Assembly: GCF_002214585.1 (NCBI RefSeq)
Contig: NZ_CP014863.1
Span: 1-38,045 of the forward strand
DNA from: Thermococcus profundus
Lineage (GTDB): Archaea; Methanobacteriota_B; Thermococci; Thermococcales; Thermococcaceae
Direction: 5' to 3'
DNA length: 38,045 bases
Below are positions 18,001 through 23,580 of this stretch, one piece after another (within the stretch, counting starts at the first letter, position 1; each line of letters begins with the position of its first letter). The position numbers and the translations under genes were made by a program. The notes under the pieces are model-generated. The model was not told the DNA's origin. It saw only the letters and a list, made by a program, of their open reading frames with translations, and did no database searches.

Positions 18001-18411
18001 CTATCTAACTTCAAAGAACTATTGAAGATATCCGAAAGCGAGCTGGAGTACACACGTAGGAGTGCCTCTAAAATACCTCCAAAGGTGAAACTCATCCTTG
18101 GAAAGATCGAGGAAAAAATGGCAAAAACGAAGAATCCCGGAGAGAAAGAGTATCTCAGCCAGCTTCATGATCTGGTGTACTGGGGCTACCTCAATAATGA
18201 GCCATTTAAGAACGCCCTGCTCAGGGCCAATGTAACGAAAAGAACATCGAGGGATACAGTGATAAACCTCTGCCAGGAACTTGTTGAGCGCTTTGGCATT
18301 GCAGCCCGCCGGAATGCCATCAAAGAGGAAATTAAAAAGCGGAAAACAGAGGGAGTCAAGCCGCACATAGTAGCTGGACTTCTCTTCGTTCCGGAGGAAG
18401 TAGAAGGTTAA
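15031..18411 (+). CDS. PLD-nuclease / SNF2-type helicase fusion
   Basis: An 1126-residue fusion. The N-terminus is a phospholipase D-like domain with its HKD-type half-site: HAKAYLFY (154-161) and GSSNFTLAGL (174-183), followed by NTELNAIV. Next comes an SF2/SNF2 motor: Walker A DVVGLGKSY (294-302), DEAHH (379-383), TATPYR (408-413), helicase C VLVFSEFEE (about 704), and motif VI QRIGRVDRIG (about 797-806). The C-terminal ~300 residues are helical. PLD and SNF2 proteins occur in anti-phage systems such as DISARM (DrmC, DrmD), there as separate subunits. Here the probable partner is the methyltransferase upstream: it would mark self DNA while this protein moves along and cuts unmarked DNA (inference). 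The ATG at 15031 follows GAGGTGA. Confidence 0.9.
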   Translation: MAESAIQLLDRHGLVDNQRVRLIDVLREVLTSGYYNQIDVAVGFLFISGMREIQDELETFFSKGGRMRIVIGNQTNRETFEQLSMVYHSLEALQKIKRREKSIETNLDQQSEDIEKNANFMEQSEENELFLRRLMEWIQSGKLEIKIYVKEFMHAKAYLFYPSETSMMRIGLVGSSNFTLAGLSGNTELNAIVQSTHFESLKEWYEGIWKEALPFNPKLLEIIGRSWAGQVPGNLPSPWEVFIRGLYELYKEILERDTGFLLRRLEDKLYDFQKDAVVRAISIVNKYGGVLISDVVGLGKSYIGLALLEHFSLLDLLQGRPKEVAVIAPPGLIRYWESLLRENNIPGKVFSSGLLPRRELSPEKYQEMEEYIKRVGTVLVDEAHHYSNPHTKSYKNLQELVAGKRLILLTATPYRKMYRDIINQIRLFLPERRHPFPITPQTWDELTKAIERGEIDPSYVLREVLIRRTRYDILKLYGGEGNCIKIKKNKKLCFPRRELSVLTYTISEVYPEDIYELLLNGISSMNYARFDLYNYVLPQFREAEPYKNLSSAGKPLKGLMRILYLKRLESSWYAMYQTLRRDLIKTKNFIKFVQNGLIPAGDEFDDILLGKINSNEEGLLSDEEVAEFIEKYKLKNKVTYKAGAFRVGKLLEDLEHDIKILESMEKPLKKLKEDLENHPEKDPKLRRLAEEIIKLRKEGKKVLVFSEFEETVQWIHKGLKEILPKDISQKMDYVSSNTKGIADKIKRFAPKSNGNLDIDESQELHILIATDVLSEGLNLQDANVVVNYDLHWTPIKLIQRIGRVDRIGTEHDEILVYNFFPEKKLEENLGLLQKVERRVQEFSRALGTDGKILQEEEEWNPSAIRAIYGTDEMEKIEEEFSSSLLSVTTFAEKLLRDYKEANEERFKEIIKRYSMRSIVKLPKGKESVAFFVCTNGVISQYFVYRLINGEWKPQNVPIEQLLKDTGLKENTRPYNSREAMKTYRLVANRALSNFKELLKISESELEYTRRSASKIPPKVKLILGKIEEKMAKTKNPGEKEYLSQLHDLVYWGYLNNEPFKNALLRANVTKRTSRDTVINLCQELVERFGIAARRNAIKEEIKKRKTEGVKPHIVAGLLFVPEEVEG

Positions 18412-18412
18412 T

Positions 18413-18431
18413 TCTTTGATTTTTTCTTTCC
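18413..18431 (+). terminator. T-rich end of the island operon
   Basis: Directly after the PLD-helicase stop comes a run dominated by T (TTTGATTTTTTCTTTCC), the usual archaeal terminator form. A new TATA-like run CATTATTTAAT (18436-18446) follows for the next gene. Confidence 0.5.
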
Positions 18432-18478
18432 AAAACATTATTTAATCGTTAACAGTGATTATTGGGATGGTGAGAATA

Positions 18479-18925
18479 ATGGAAGAGGAAGTCGTGGGTG
18501 TCACCTTTCCAGTCCCAAAGTGGTTCCTTGACAGGATTCTTAAAGAGGGCAAGACTGTCTTCGTCAAGCCTTCGACGCTGAGAGTTCAGCCGGGCATGAA
18601 AGTCATCTTTTATGCCTCCAGGGAAGGTCAGGCCTGGCTTGGAGAGGCTGAAGTTGAGGCGGTTGAGCAGCTCACGAACGTTGAGGAGGTCATCAAAAAA
18701 TATGGGGACGAGCTTTTCCTCACTCCGAAGGAGCTCAGACAGTATGAGAAGGAGCGTGAGAAATGGCACTCACGCGGAAGGAGGCCGAGGCCCTGGATGG
18801 TTCTCAAGCTGAAGAACGTGATGAAATATTCAAAGCCAGTTAAGCCACCGAGGTTTATCGCCGTCTCTGGAAGGTATGTCAAAGAGAAAGAGTACAGGGA
18901 AATTCTAAGAAGAGCGGGGGTTTAA
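18479..18925 (+). CDS. DUF365 family protein, PUA/ASCH-like fold suspected
   Basis: A 148-residue protein of the archaeal DUF365 type: VGVTFPVPKWF, then GMKVIFYASREGQAWLGEAEVEAVE (in part), FLTPKELRQYEKEREKW, and PWMVLKLKN. Close relatives are chromosomal genes in Thermococcales. The pattern resembles small PUA/ASCH/EVE-like RNA- or modified-base-binding domains, though function is unproven. The ATG at 18479 follows GGTGAG (18469-18474); the in-frame GTG at 18455 is too close to the promoter. Its base composition is that of a host gene, so it may be captured host DNA. It has its own promoter after the island operon; a role reading modified DNA for the neighbouring system is possible but speculative. 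Confidence 0.82.
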   Translation: MEEEVVGVTFPVPKWFLDRILKEGKTVFVKPSTLRVQPGMKVIFYASREGQAWLGEAEVEAVEQLTNVEEVIKKYGDELFLTPKELRQYEKEREKWHSRGRRPRPWMVLKLKNVMKYSKPVKPPRFIAVSGRYVKEKEYREILRRAGV

Positions 18926-18959
18926 AGTGCTTATCCACTCACGAAAATTCACAATGTGG

Positions 18960-18972
18960 ACGAAATTTATTA
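18960..18972 (+). promoter_or_regulatory. TATA box for the half-PCNA gene
   Basis: GAAATTTATTAG lies about 35-45 bases before the ATG at 19006, which follows GGTGAGG. The half-PCNA therefore has its own promoter and ribosome binding site. Confidence 0.55.
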
Positions 18973-19005
18973 GCTCCCAGCCAAACATCCGTATGGTGAG
19001 GAATC

Positions 19006-19398
19006 ATGGCATTTGAGCTCGCATTAAGCAGCACCAAGCCTCTTGTGGATATGCTAGTCGCAGCGGTTAATTTATTAGGCGAGAATCCCCCTTCAAAGGT
19101 CGTGATACTTGAAGTTGCAGAACAAGGAGCTTCACTACAAATAACAGAGCCAAAGAGAGTTGCTTTTGTGAAGATTTACATTCCACGAGGACTATTTTTA
19201 AAATACAACATTGAGGATAAAGAACTCGTTGAAATTCCCTGGTATGATCTCGAAAGAGTTCTTAAGAGATCCAAGAGTAGTGATGTCCTTATCCTCAAAA
19301 AAGGGAATGAATCAGTTTTGGAAGTTACATTTGAGAGTGTAGCAATACGAACCTTCAGGCTCCCGTTACTCTCTCCTCAGAAGACCCTGAGTAGTTAG
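19006..19398 (+). CDS. Single-domain PCNA homologue (N-terminal half only)
   Basis: A 130-residue protein matching the first domain of Thermococcales PCNA: MAFELAL (PCNA MPFEVVF), EPKRVAFVKIYIP (DPSRVVLIDLNLP), FLKYNI (FSKYEV), LERVLKRSKSSDVLILKKG (LKKVLKRGKAKDTLILRKG) and IRTFRLPLL (TRTFRLPLI). PCNA is normally ~245 residues: two like domains joined by a connector loop that binds PIP-box partners. This product stops just where the connector would begin, followed by an opposite-strand gene, so domain 2 is absent. It has a good start (GGTGAGG before the ATG) and TATA box, so it looks like a real gene. It could assemble as a many-membered ring, pair with host PCNA or poison the host clamp; all three are inference. 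Alternatively it is a captured fragment. Confidence 0.86.
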   Translation: MAFELALSSTKPLVDMLVAAVNLLGENPPSKVVILEVAEQGASLQITEPKRVAFVKIYIPRGLFLKYNIEDKELVEIPWYDLERVLKRSKSSDVLILKKGNESVLEVTFESVAIRTFRLPLLSPQKTLSS

Positions 19399-19423
19399 TG
19401 TCGTTTTCAACATATTATTAAGC

Positions 19424-19774
19424 TCATTCTTCGAGCCAAGCGCGGTATTTGCGGTAAAGATCGAGCATTCTGCTTCCAAAGCGTTTTGAAAGCACGATGT
19501 AGTGTTTTCCGGTTGATAGCTCGACATAGTCATCAAGAAAGCCCAAGGCCCTCAGTGAGTTGATGTAGCGGTAAATTTGCCTTTCTGAGAACCCCGAATT
19601 CCTAGAGAATCTTTGAACGAAGTGTTTTAGTTCCCAGCGGGGCAGTTTTCCGTCGTACTCGTGTTTTATTGCCTCAAGCATGTTGGTTATGGTTCTGATG
19701 GTTTCGGCTTTGGTTTTTTGGCGGTGAGGAACCATCCCCCAGTCTACTAAGGTTTGGATTATTTTTTCGATCAT
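19424..19774 (-). CDS. Winged-helix DNA-binding protein
   Basis: A 116-residue basic protein, ATG at 19774 preceded by GGACGTGAT. Residues about 60-105 (FSERQIYRYINSLRALGFLDDYVELSTGKHYIVLS, seen in parts) form a classic winged helix with a recognition helix and wing. It is probably a repressor or copy-control protein. A perfect 9-bp inverted repeat lies 24 bases upstream of its start (19798-19821), a likely autoregulatory operator. It converges on the half-PCNA gene with 25 bases between stops. Confidence 0.75.
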   Translation of the reverse strand: MIEKIIQTLVDWGMVPHRQKTKAETIRTITNMLEAIKHEYDGKLPRWELKHFVQRFSRNSGFSERQIYRYINSLRALGFLDDYVELSTGKHYIVLSKRFGSRMLDLYRKYRAWLEE

Positions 19775-19797
19775 GATATCACGTCCTAAGTTTGTCT

Positions 19798-19821
19798 TTT
19801 ATGACATTTTTGTGTCATAAA
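19798..19821. promoter_or_regulatory. Operator-like inverted repeat with 9-bp arms
   Basis: TTTATGACA (19798-19806) and TGTCATAAA (19813-19821) are perfect reverse complements around TTTTTG. The repeat lies just upstream of the winged-helix gene that starts at 19774, in the position of a promoter operator. Confidence 0.65.
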
Positions 19822-19888
19822 GGTTTTAAGGTTTTCGAAAAGCAGCTGTGTTTGGGCTTTTTTCTGGTTTTGAGGGTCGGGCTCTTAG

Positions 19889-19906
19889 TGACATAATTAT
19901 GGCACG
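19889..19906. promoter_or_regulatory. 18-bp near-palindrome beside a TATA box
   Basis: GTGACATAATTATGGCAC is symmetric except for one pair and has the exact core CATAATTATG. It abuts a rightward TATA-like GTTTAAAAAGG. It shares TGACA/TGTCA half-site character with the repeat at 19798, so the same winged-helix protein may bind both. Confidence 0.5.
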
Positions 19907-20164
19907 TTTAAAAAGGGCATACCGTATGGGGGAGATCACACAAGAAAAACAAATCCGAGAAAAGCACGTTAAAAAGTTGAATCTTCCTGGGTGTAGTGCC
20001 TGCACATTAAGTCGAGCTTCACTTGTACTCATAGCTCTTAAAGGGCAACCAATCAAAAAAGATGTATTTAATTAATACGCTTAAGAGGCTCCTAATACGA
20101 TCTCAGCGATATTACATGACCATGACAATGTAAAGGTTACTTGAAAAGATGTTGAATAGTGAAT

Positions 20165-20563
20165 TCAAAGTTTTAACCGAGGAGCTCCTTCCCAGAGCAA
20201 CTTCACAATTTGAGACTCAAAATATTCAGGAGGATGTTCCCTCATACATTTCTCACATATCCCATACACGATAATTCGATACCCCGCGAGTTCTAAAACC
20301 TCCGGGTCAGTGGGGATAAAAGTTCCCAAATAGCTAATGTGCCTACTACCACAACCCACACAGAAGAAGCTTGGTCCTTCAGGTTGCAGCAAAAGCCGTA
20401 TCCCCTTTATGAAGGACATTTCAGAAGTTACCTCCTCTGCAAATGCACGTATTCCCTTCGCAATCCTGCGGGCTTCTTCCCCGGTTATTCCACTGTTTAA
20501 GAGGGCTGTGTAAATTATCTCCTCCATTTTTTCAAGTCGTTCTTTGTTTTCCTCAACCAACAT
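20165..20563 (-). CDS. Hypothetical protein with a four-cysteine zinc site
   Basis: A 132-residue protein. The ATG at 20563 is chosen because GGGGAG lies 5 bases before it; the GTG at 20569 would touch that site. Residues 1-55 are helical and charged. Cys68-x2-Cys71 and Cys103-x2-Cys106 (FFCVGCG and YGICEKC) form a plausible zinc ribbon, often used for nucleic-acid or protein contacts. The family is unknown. It lies between two regulators and reads away from the MarR-like gene at 20716, sharing a 150-base intergenic region with it. Confidence 0.7.
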   Translation of the reverse strand: MLVEENKERLEKMEEIIYTALLNSGITGEEARRIAKGIRAFAEEVTSEMSFIKGIRLLLQPEGPSFFCVGCGSRHISYLGTFIPTDPEVLELAGYRIIVYGICEKCMREHPPEYFESQIVKLLWEGAPRLKL

Positions 20564-20685
20564 CCTCACTCCCCGTTAATAGGCAAAATAAATATGTCAC
20601 AAGCCTTCGTTTAATAAGCAATAATCCTTAAGAGTTTATTAAGTTTTAGTCTTGGATTCCAAATAGTATCCCAAAAAACCAAATA

Positions 20686-20694
20686 TTTTTAAAC
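20686..20694 (+). promoter_or_regulatory. TATA box giving a leaderless message
   Basis: TTTTTAAAC is centred about 26 bases before the ATG at 20716, where transcription should begin. There is no ribosome binding site, so the MarR-like gene is probably translated from a leaderless RNA. Confidence 0.6.
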
Positions 20695-20715
20695 TAAAAT
20701 TTGAAAAATTGAAAC

Positions 20716-21663
20716 ATGTCCCTCACAAAGTCAGAGCTTAAGGTTCTCCTCGCTCTGGATGAACCAATGACATTGAAGGAACTAGCAGAAAAGCTCAATC
20801 TCTCAAAACCCACACTTTCAGTCACGATAAGCTCCCTTGAGAGAAAAGGCCTCATTGAGCGCCAGAGCAAAAAACCCCTCACAATCAAACCAGCAAACAA
20901 CAAGGCCACCCAACTCTTGAAGCGGATAAAAACAGAGTACTCCCATCTCAACCTCGAAAAGCTCCTGAGCGGGAATTATCTCAAAACCCTCGCGGCCCTC
21001 AAAGTTGAAACCCCACAACCCCCCTGGCTCCTCCAACTCAAAGCCAACGTGAGCAGGCCAACCCTCCACCGAATCCTGAACGAACTGATGGAACACCTCA
21101 TCGTCGGAAAAACCAAAGAAGGTTACTTCCTGAACGAGCGGTTCGCCCTTCTGAAAGCTTTCGCTGAGGAGTATTTTTGGCTTGAAAACACGCTGAAGGT
21201 AGAGGAGTTCGATCCTAGCGCCACAGTCGTGTGGAGCGGCGTTGGAGAACTCATACTCACGACCAAGAAGTTTAAGGGGAAAAGCGTTGGTGAGTTCCAA
21301 CTCACGGGCCTTGCCCGGTTCTCCGACTTTGGGCTTCCTCTCATTTCATCGGGAGTTTACCATTATTACAGACCTGCGAGAGAGATCAGCCTTGAGGAGG
21401 TCGTTGTTCATACTTTGAGGCTAGGATCAGATACTCGAGAACTTCTTTATGCCTCTGCCCTCCTCAGAGGAGTGAGTTTTGACGAGAAGAAGCTGAGGAA
21501 GCTTGCGGCCAAGTTCGAAGTCTCGGATGTTGTTGATGACCTCCTCGAATTCCTCAAAGGCGTGCCCAAGCACTACCCATTCCCCTCAAGAGAAGAGGTC
21601 GAAGAACTCTGGAGACAATATTTTGGAGGCCACAAGTATGATCACCAGAGAAAGACTGATTGA
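20716..21663 (+). CDS. MarR-like winged-helix regulator, probable antitoxin of the next gene
   Basis: A 315-residue protein. Residues 1-75 form a MarR/ArsR-type winged helix (SELKVLLALDEPMTLKELAEK and SKPTLSVTISSLERKGLIER, seen in parts). A second helix-turn-helix is likely at about 100-140 (SRPTLHRILNELMEHLIVG). The C-terminal half has the strand-helix pattern (GVGELILTTKK, ELLYASALL) of regulators that accompany DUF6036-type nucleotidyltransferases. It overlaps that gene by 26 bases. By analogy with AbiEi/AbiEii it may be a regulator-antitoxin; no complex is proven. Confidence 0.75.
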   Translation: MSLTKSELKVLLALDEPMTLKELAEKLNLSKPTLSVTISSLERKGLIERQSKKPLTIKPANNKATQLLKRIKTEYSHLNLEKLLSGNYLKTLAALKVETPQPPWLLQLKANVSRPTLHRILNELMEHLIVGKTKEGYFLNERFALLKAFAEEYFWLENTLKVEEFDPSATVVWSGVGELILTTKKFKGKSVGEFQLTGLARFSDFGLPLISSGVYHYYRPAREISLEEVVVHTLRLGSDTRELLYASALLRGVSFDEKKLRKLAAKFEVSDVVDDLLEFLKGVPKHYPFPSREEVEELWRQYFGGHKYDHQRKTD

Positions 21664-22375
21664 GGAATTTGTGCTCCTTGACGAGAAGGCCCAACTCATG
21701 GGAGCTGAAAAGATTGACATCTTCCTGATTGGTGGCGGCAACCTAGCCCTGAGAGGCATTAAACCAGCAACGGCCGATGTCGATATTGTTCTCAAAAACG
21801 CCAAAACCCTCAAACAGCTGGAGGAAGTCCTAACAAACCCCTCACCTAGGCTAAAAACCCGCAAAGGGCTTGTCATTTACGTCAAGGTAGTCGAGCACGA
21901 GTACACAACAAAGCTTGGAGCTGTCTCAGTCTTCAAAAAGCTCGATCCTGAAATGGGGGACTTCAATCTCGACGTTTTCGTGAAGAGAGTTTTGAAGGGC
22001 ATCGTGCTCACGGAGGGCATCATGAGAAGGTCTTCAATTCCAGAAGAGTTCAAGAGCTTGAGGACCATTAGGGTGCATCTCGTTTCCCCAGAGGACATCT
22101 TCTTATTCAAGGGCGTGACTTCGCTGGGCCGTTCGAAAGACATTGACGACATTCTGAGGCTCCTTGAAATGGGAATTGATTTTAACACGGTTTTAAGGGA
22201 GGTCGAAGCTCAGAAAGAAGTTATTGAGCCCGAGTGGTTCGAGTGGTTCCTTGGGATCCTCCTTGACAAAATGACAATGGTGAGGAACATTCTCCAGGAG
22301 AGAGGGTTGAGAAGCTCTGGATTAGAGATGTTCATTAGAACGCTCCAAGTAATCAAACCAGCCAACAAGACGTAA
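21638..22375 (+). CDS. DUF6036-like nucleotidyltransferase, candidate toxin
   Basis: A 245-residue protein with the minimal nucleotidyltransferase signature IFLIGGGNLALRGIKPATADVDIVL (about 26-50): the GGG loop followed by DVD metal ligands. Later come NLDVFVKRV and VSPEDIFLFKG, matching motifs of this superfamily. The ATG at 21638 follows GGAGG with 8 bases between, inside the end of the MarR-like gene. Longer forms starting upstream are just another frame of that gene. It should transfer a nucleotide to RNA or protein; a toxin role is inferred from the paired regulator and the mobile context. It is the second nucleotidyltransferase module in this window after AbiEii. Confidence 0.8.
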   Translation: MITRERLIEEFVLLDEKAQLMGAEKIDIFLIGGGNLALRGIKPATADVDIVLKNAKTLKQLEEVLTNPSPRLKTRKGLVIYVKVVEHEYTTKLGAVSVFKKLDPEMGDFNLDVFVKRVLKGIVLTEGIMRRSSIPEEFKSLRTIRVHLVSPEDIFLFKGVTSLGRSKDIDDILRLLEMGIDFNTVLREVEAQKEVIEPEWFEWFLGILLDKMTMVRNILQERGLRSSGLEMFIRTLQVIKPANKT

Positions 22376-22577
22376 CCTTAGGATCCTCACAGAAATAGGG
22401 GGCAATCACCGAGTATTCTCCACGACCATTATCAGCATACAATAGTATTTGCTACCAATGCACTCATACAAAGCAAAAGCAAAAGGGGAATGTCTCAAAA
22501 AGCCAAACCCACACCAAAGAGTGAGATATTTTAGAGGAAAGAGACTCGGGAAGACAAACTAGACTCACAGTCAAGCT

Positions 22578-22609
22578 AACTAAACCAAGTTTAGTTGATT
22601 ATCAACTAA
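22578..22609. promoter_or_regulatory. Overlapping palindromes built from AACTAA/TTAGTT half-sites
   Basis: AACTAAAC (22578-22585) mirrors GTTTAGTT (22589-22596), and TTAGTTGAT (22591-22599) mirrors ATCAACTAA (22601-22609) around one base. All arms are exact. They sit immediately before a TATA-like run, as an operator would. The half-sites resemble those of the AbiE operator at 13362. Confidence 0.65.
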
Positions 22610-22618
22610 CGTCATACA

Positions 22619-22630
22619 CCTTTAAAAGCC
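22619..22630 (+). promoter_or_regulatory. Orphan rightward TATA box
   Basis: CCTTTAAAAGCC is a good TATA element downstream of the palindromes. No protein gene follows on this strand; the next gene, at 22886-23380, is on the other strand. Confidence 0.4.
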
Positions 22631-22885
22631 TAAAAACCAGTACTAGGAGGAGATTGAGAGTTCATCTTCGTTCATTTCTTGGTTTAATCTTACTCTTTAA
22701 TAGAGTTACGCTGAAATCAACAAAAACTAACGCTTAAGCATGATATTTTTAAGATTCCCCTCCAGGTTAATCCTAATTAACAGAGATATGCGCCTCATAG
22801 TGGCTACCCTCATGTACTAATTCAAGAAGTAAACAAGAAAGTATCAATTTGCAAACAAAATGGATAGATGCAAAACGGCCACTAC

Positions 22886-23380
22886 TCACGGCACATTTTT
22901 CTTTTGAAAATCCTCCCCAGAGCGGGAAGAAGCTAGTTTTAGATAATGCTCCAGTAAAGATAGTACTTTCTTAGTGAAAGGTCCAGGAGTAATCTGAGGT
23001 ACCTGATAGCTAAAGTCTGGTGGTACATTTACATATTCCTCAATGGCCTCGATTACATACGGTGTTTCAAGCACATACCATCTACTAACCTCACCAATTT
23101 TCTCGTCAACTACTGGGACATAGTTGATCTTTCCACCGATCATTAACTCCTTCTTAAACTTCTTGTGATTTAATTGGTGCTTGGCAGCAAGCTTTTTGGC
23201 AGTAGCCGCATAAACATACGTCTTAGTCGGAGTGATTACTAGCCCAACATCTGCAAATAGCCCCAGCTCCTGAGGACCTAGTTCACGATTAACGAACTCC
23301 ACCTTTTTCTCCAGTGCGAATGCCTTAATCAACAGTTCCACATTCCTCCCATACTTCGCCATTAGATACCTCATTTCCAT
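22886..23380 (-). CDS. Hypothetical protein of the shared-promoter group, 164 residues
   Basis: The family is not recognised. The gene starts at the ATG at 23380 (an in-frame ATG follows two codons later), only 14 bases below the shared promoter block 23394-23415, so the leader is about 5 bases or absent. The product is basic and soluble. It contains INYVPVVDEKIGEVSRWYV followed by LETPYVIEAIEEY, fitting the strand-Pro-helix pattern seen in several unknown proteins to the right. It lies 200 bases beyond the end of the Orc1/Cdc6 gene on the same strand. Confidence 0.72.
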   Translation of the reverse strand: MEMRYLMAKYGRNVELLIKAFALEKKVEFVNRELGPQELGLFADVGLVITPTKTYVYAATAKKLAAKHQLNHKKFKKELMIGGKINYVPVVDEKIGEVSRWYVLETPYVIEAIEEYVNVPPDFSYQVPQITPGPFTKKVLSLLEHYLKLASSRSGEDFQKKNVP

Positions 23381-23393
23381 AACCCAACTATCA

Positions 23394-23415
23394 TTTATGT
23401 TTCTTTAGTTTAAAA
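23394..23415 (-). promoter_or_regulatory. Shared promoter block, copy 1
   Basis: On the minus strand it reads TTTTAAAC then TAAAGAAACATAAA. TTTTAAAC acts as the TATA box and the rest lies where early RNA or an operator would be. It serves the gene starting at 23380. Confidence 0.7.
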
Positions 23416-23580
23416 TGTTTTTCGCCCCTGTCAAAATTTTGAAAAATAAAGCTCCAAACTCAGAACTAGTGATTCACAAGACGCGTGATTAGGACCCTAC
23501 CCAATGACACATCCACACTCGGAAACTATTAGACCTAAAGAATTATTTGTTATCACCCAATAGAACAACTCTCGCTCCTT

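Larger units (their letters stand above)
19775..20164. other. Regulatory, apparently gene-free stretch
   Basis: It contains two palindromes (19798-19821 and 19889-19906) and a TATA-like GTTTAAAAAGG (19905-19915) pointing right. Open frames exist on both strands, such as 19926-20075, whose product has a CSAC pair, but none has a ribosome binding site, so I do not call a gene. TTACAT (20113-20118) and ATGTAA (20129-20134) form a small hairpin before the end of the gene at 20165. Confidence 0.45.
22376..22885. other. Gene-free stretch with overlapping palindromes and an orphan promoter
   Basis: No convincing gene lies here. The main features are the palindrome cluster at 22578-22609 and the TATA-like CCTTTAAAAGCC (22619-22630) reading right. 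A GGAGGAGA at about 22646 is followed only by a 27-codon frame from TTG. An RNA gene or small peptide is possible. Confidence 0.5.

Noticed and set aside
6896-18411. A canonical DISARM or BREX system
   Set aside because: Only the methyltransferase, PLD and SNF2 ingredients match; no DUF1998 DrmB, DrmA, PglZ or BrxC-like gene is visible.
19848-20075. 75-codon plus-strand frame and an overlapping minus-strand frame
   Set aside because: No ribosome binding site; the TATA box at 19905 would start RNA inside it, too late for its candidate starts. A tiny gene cannot be excluded.
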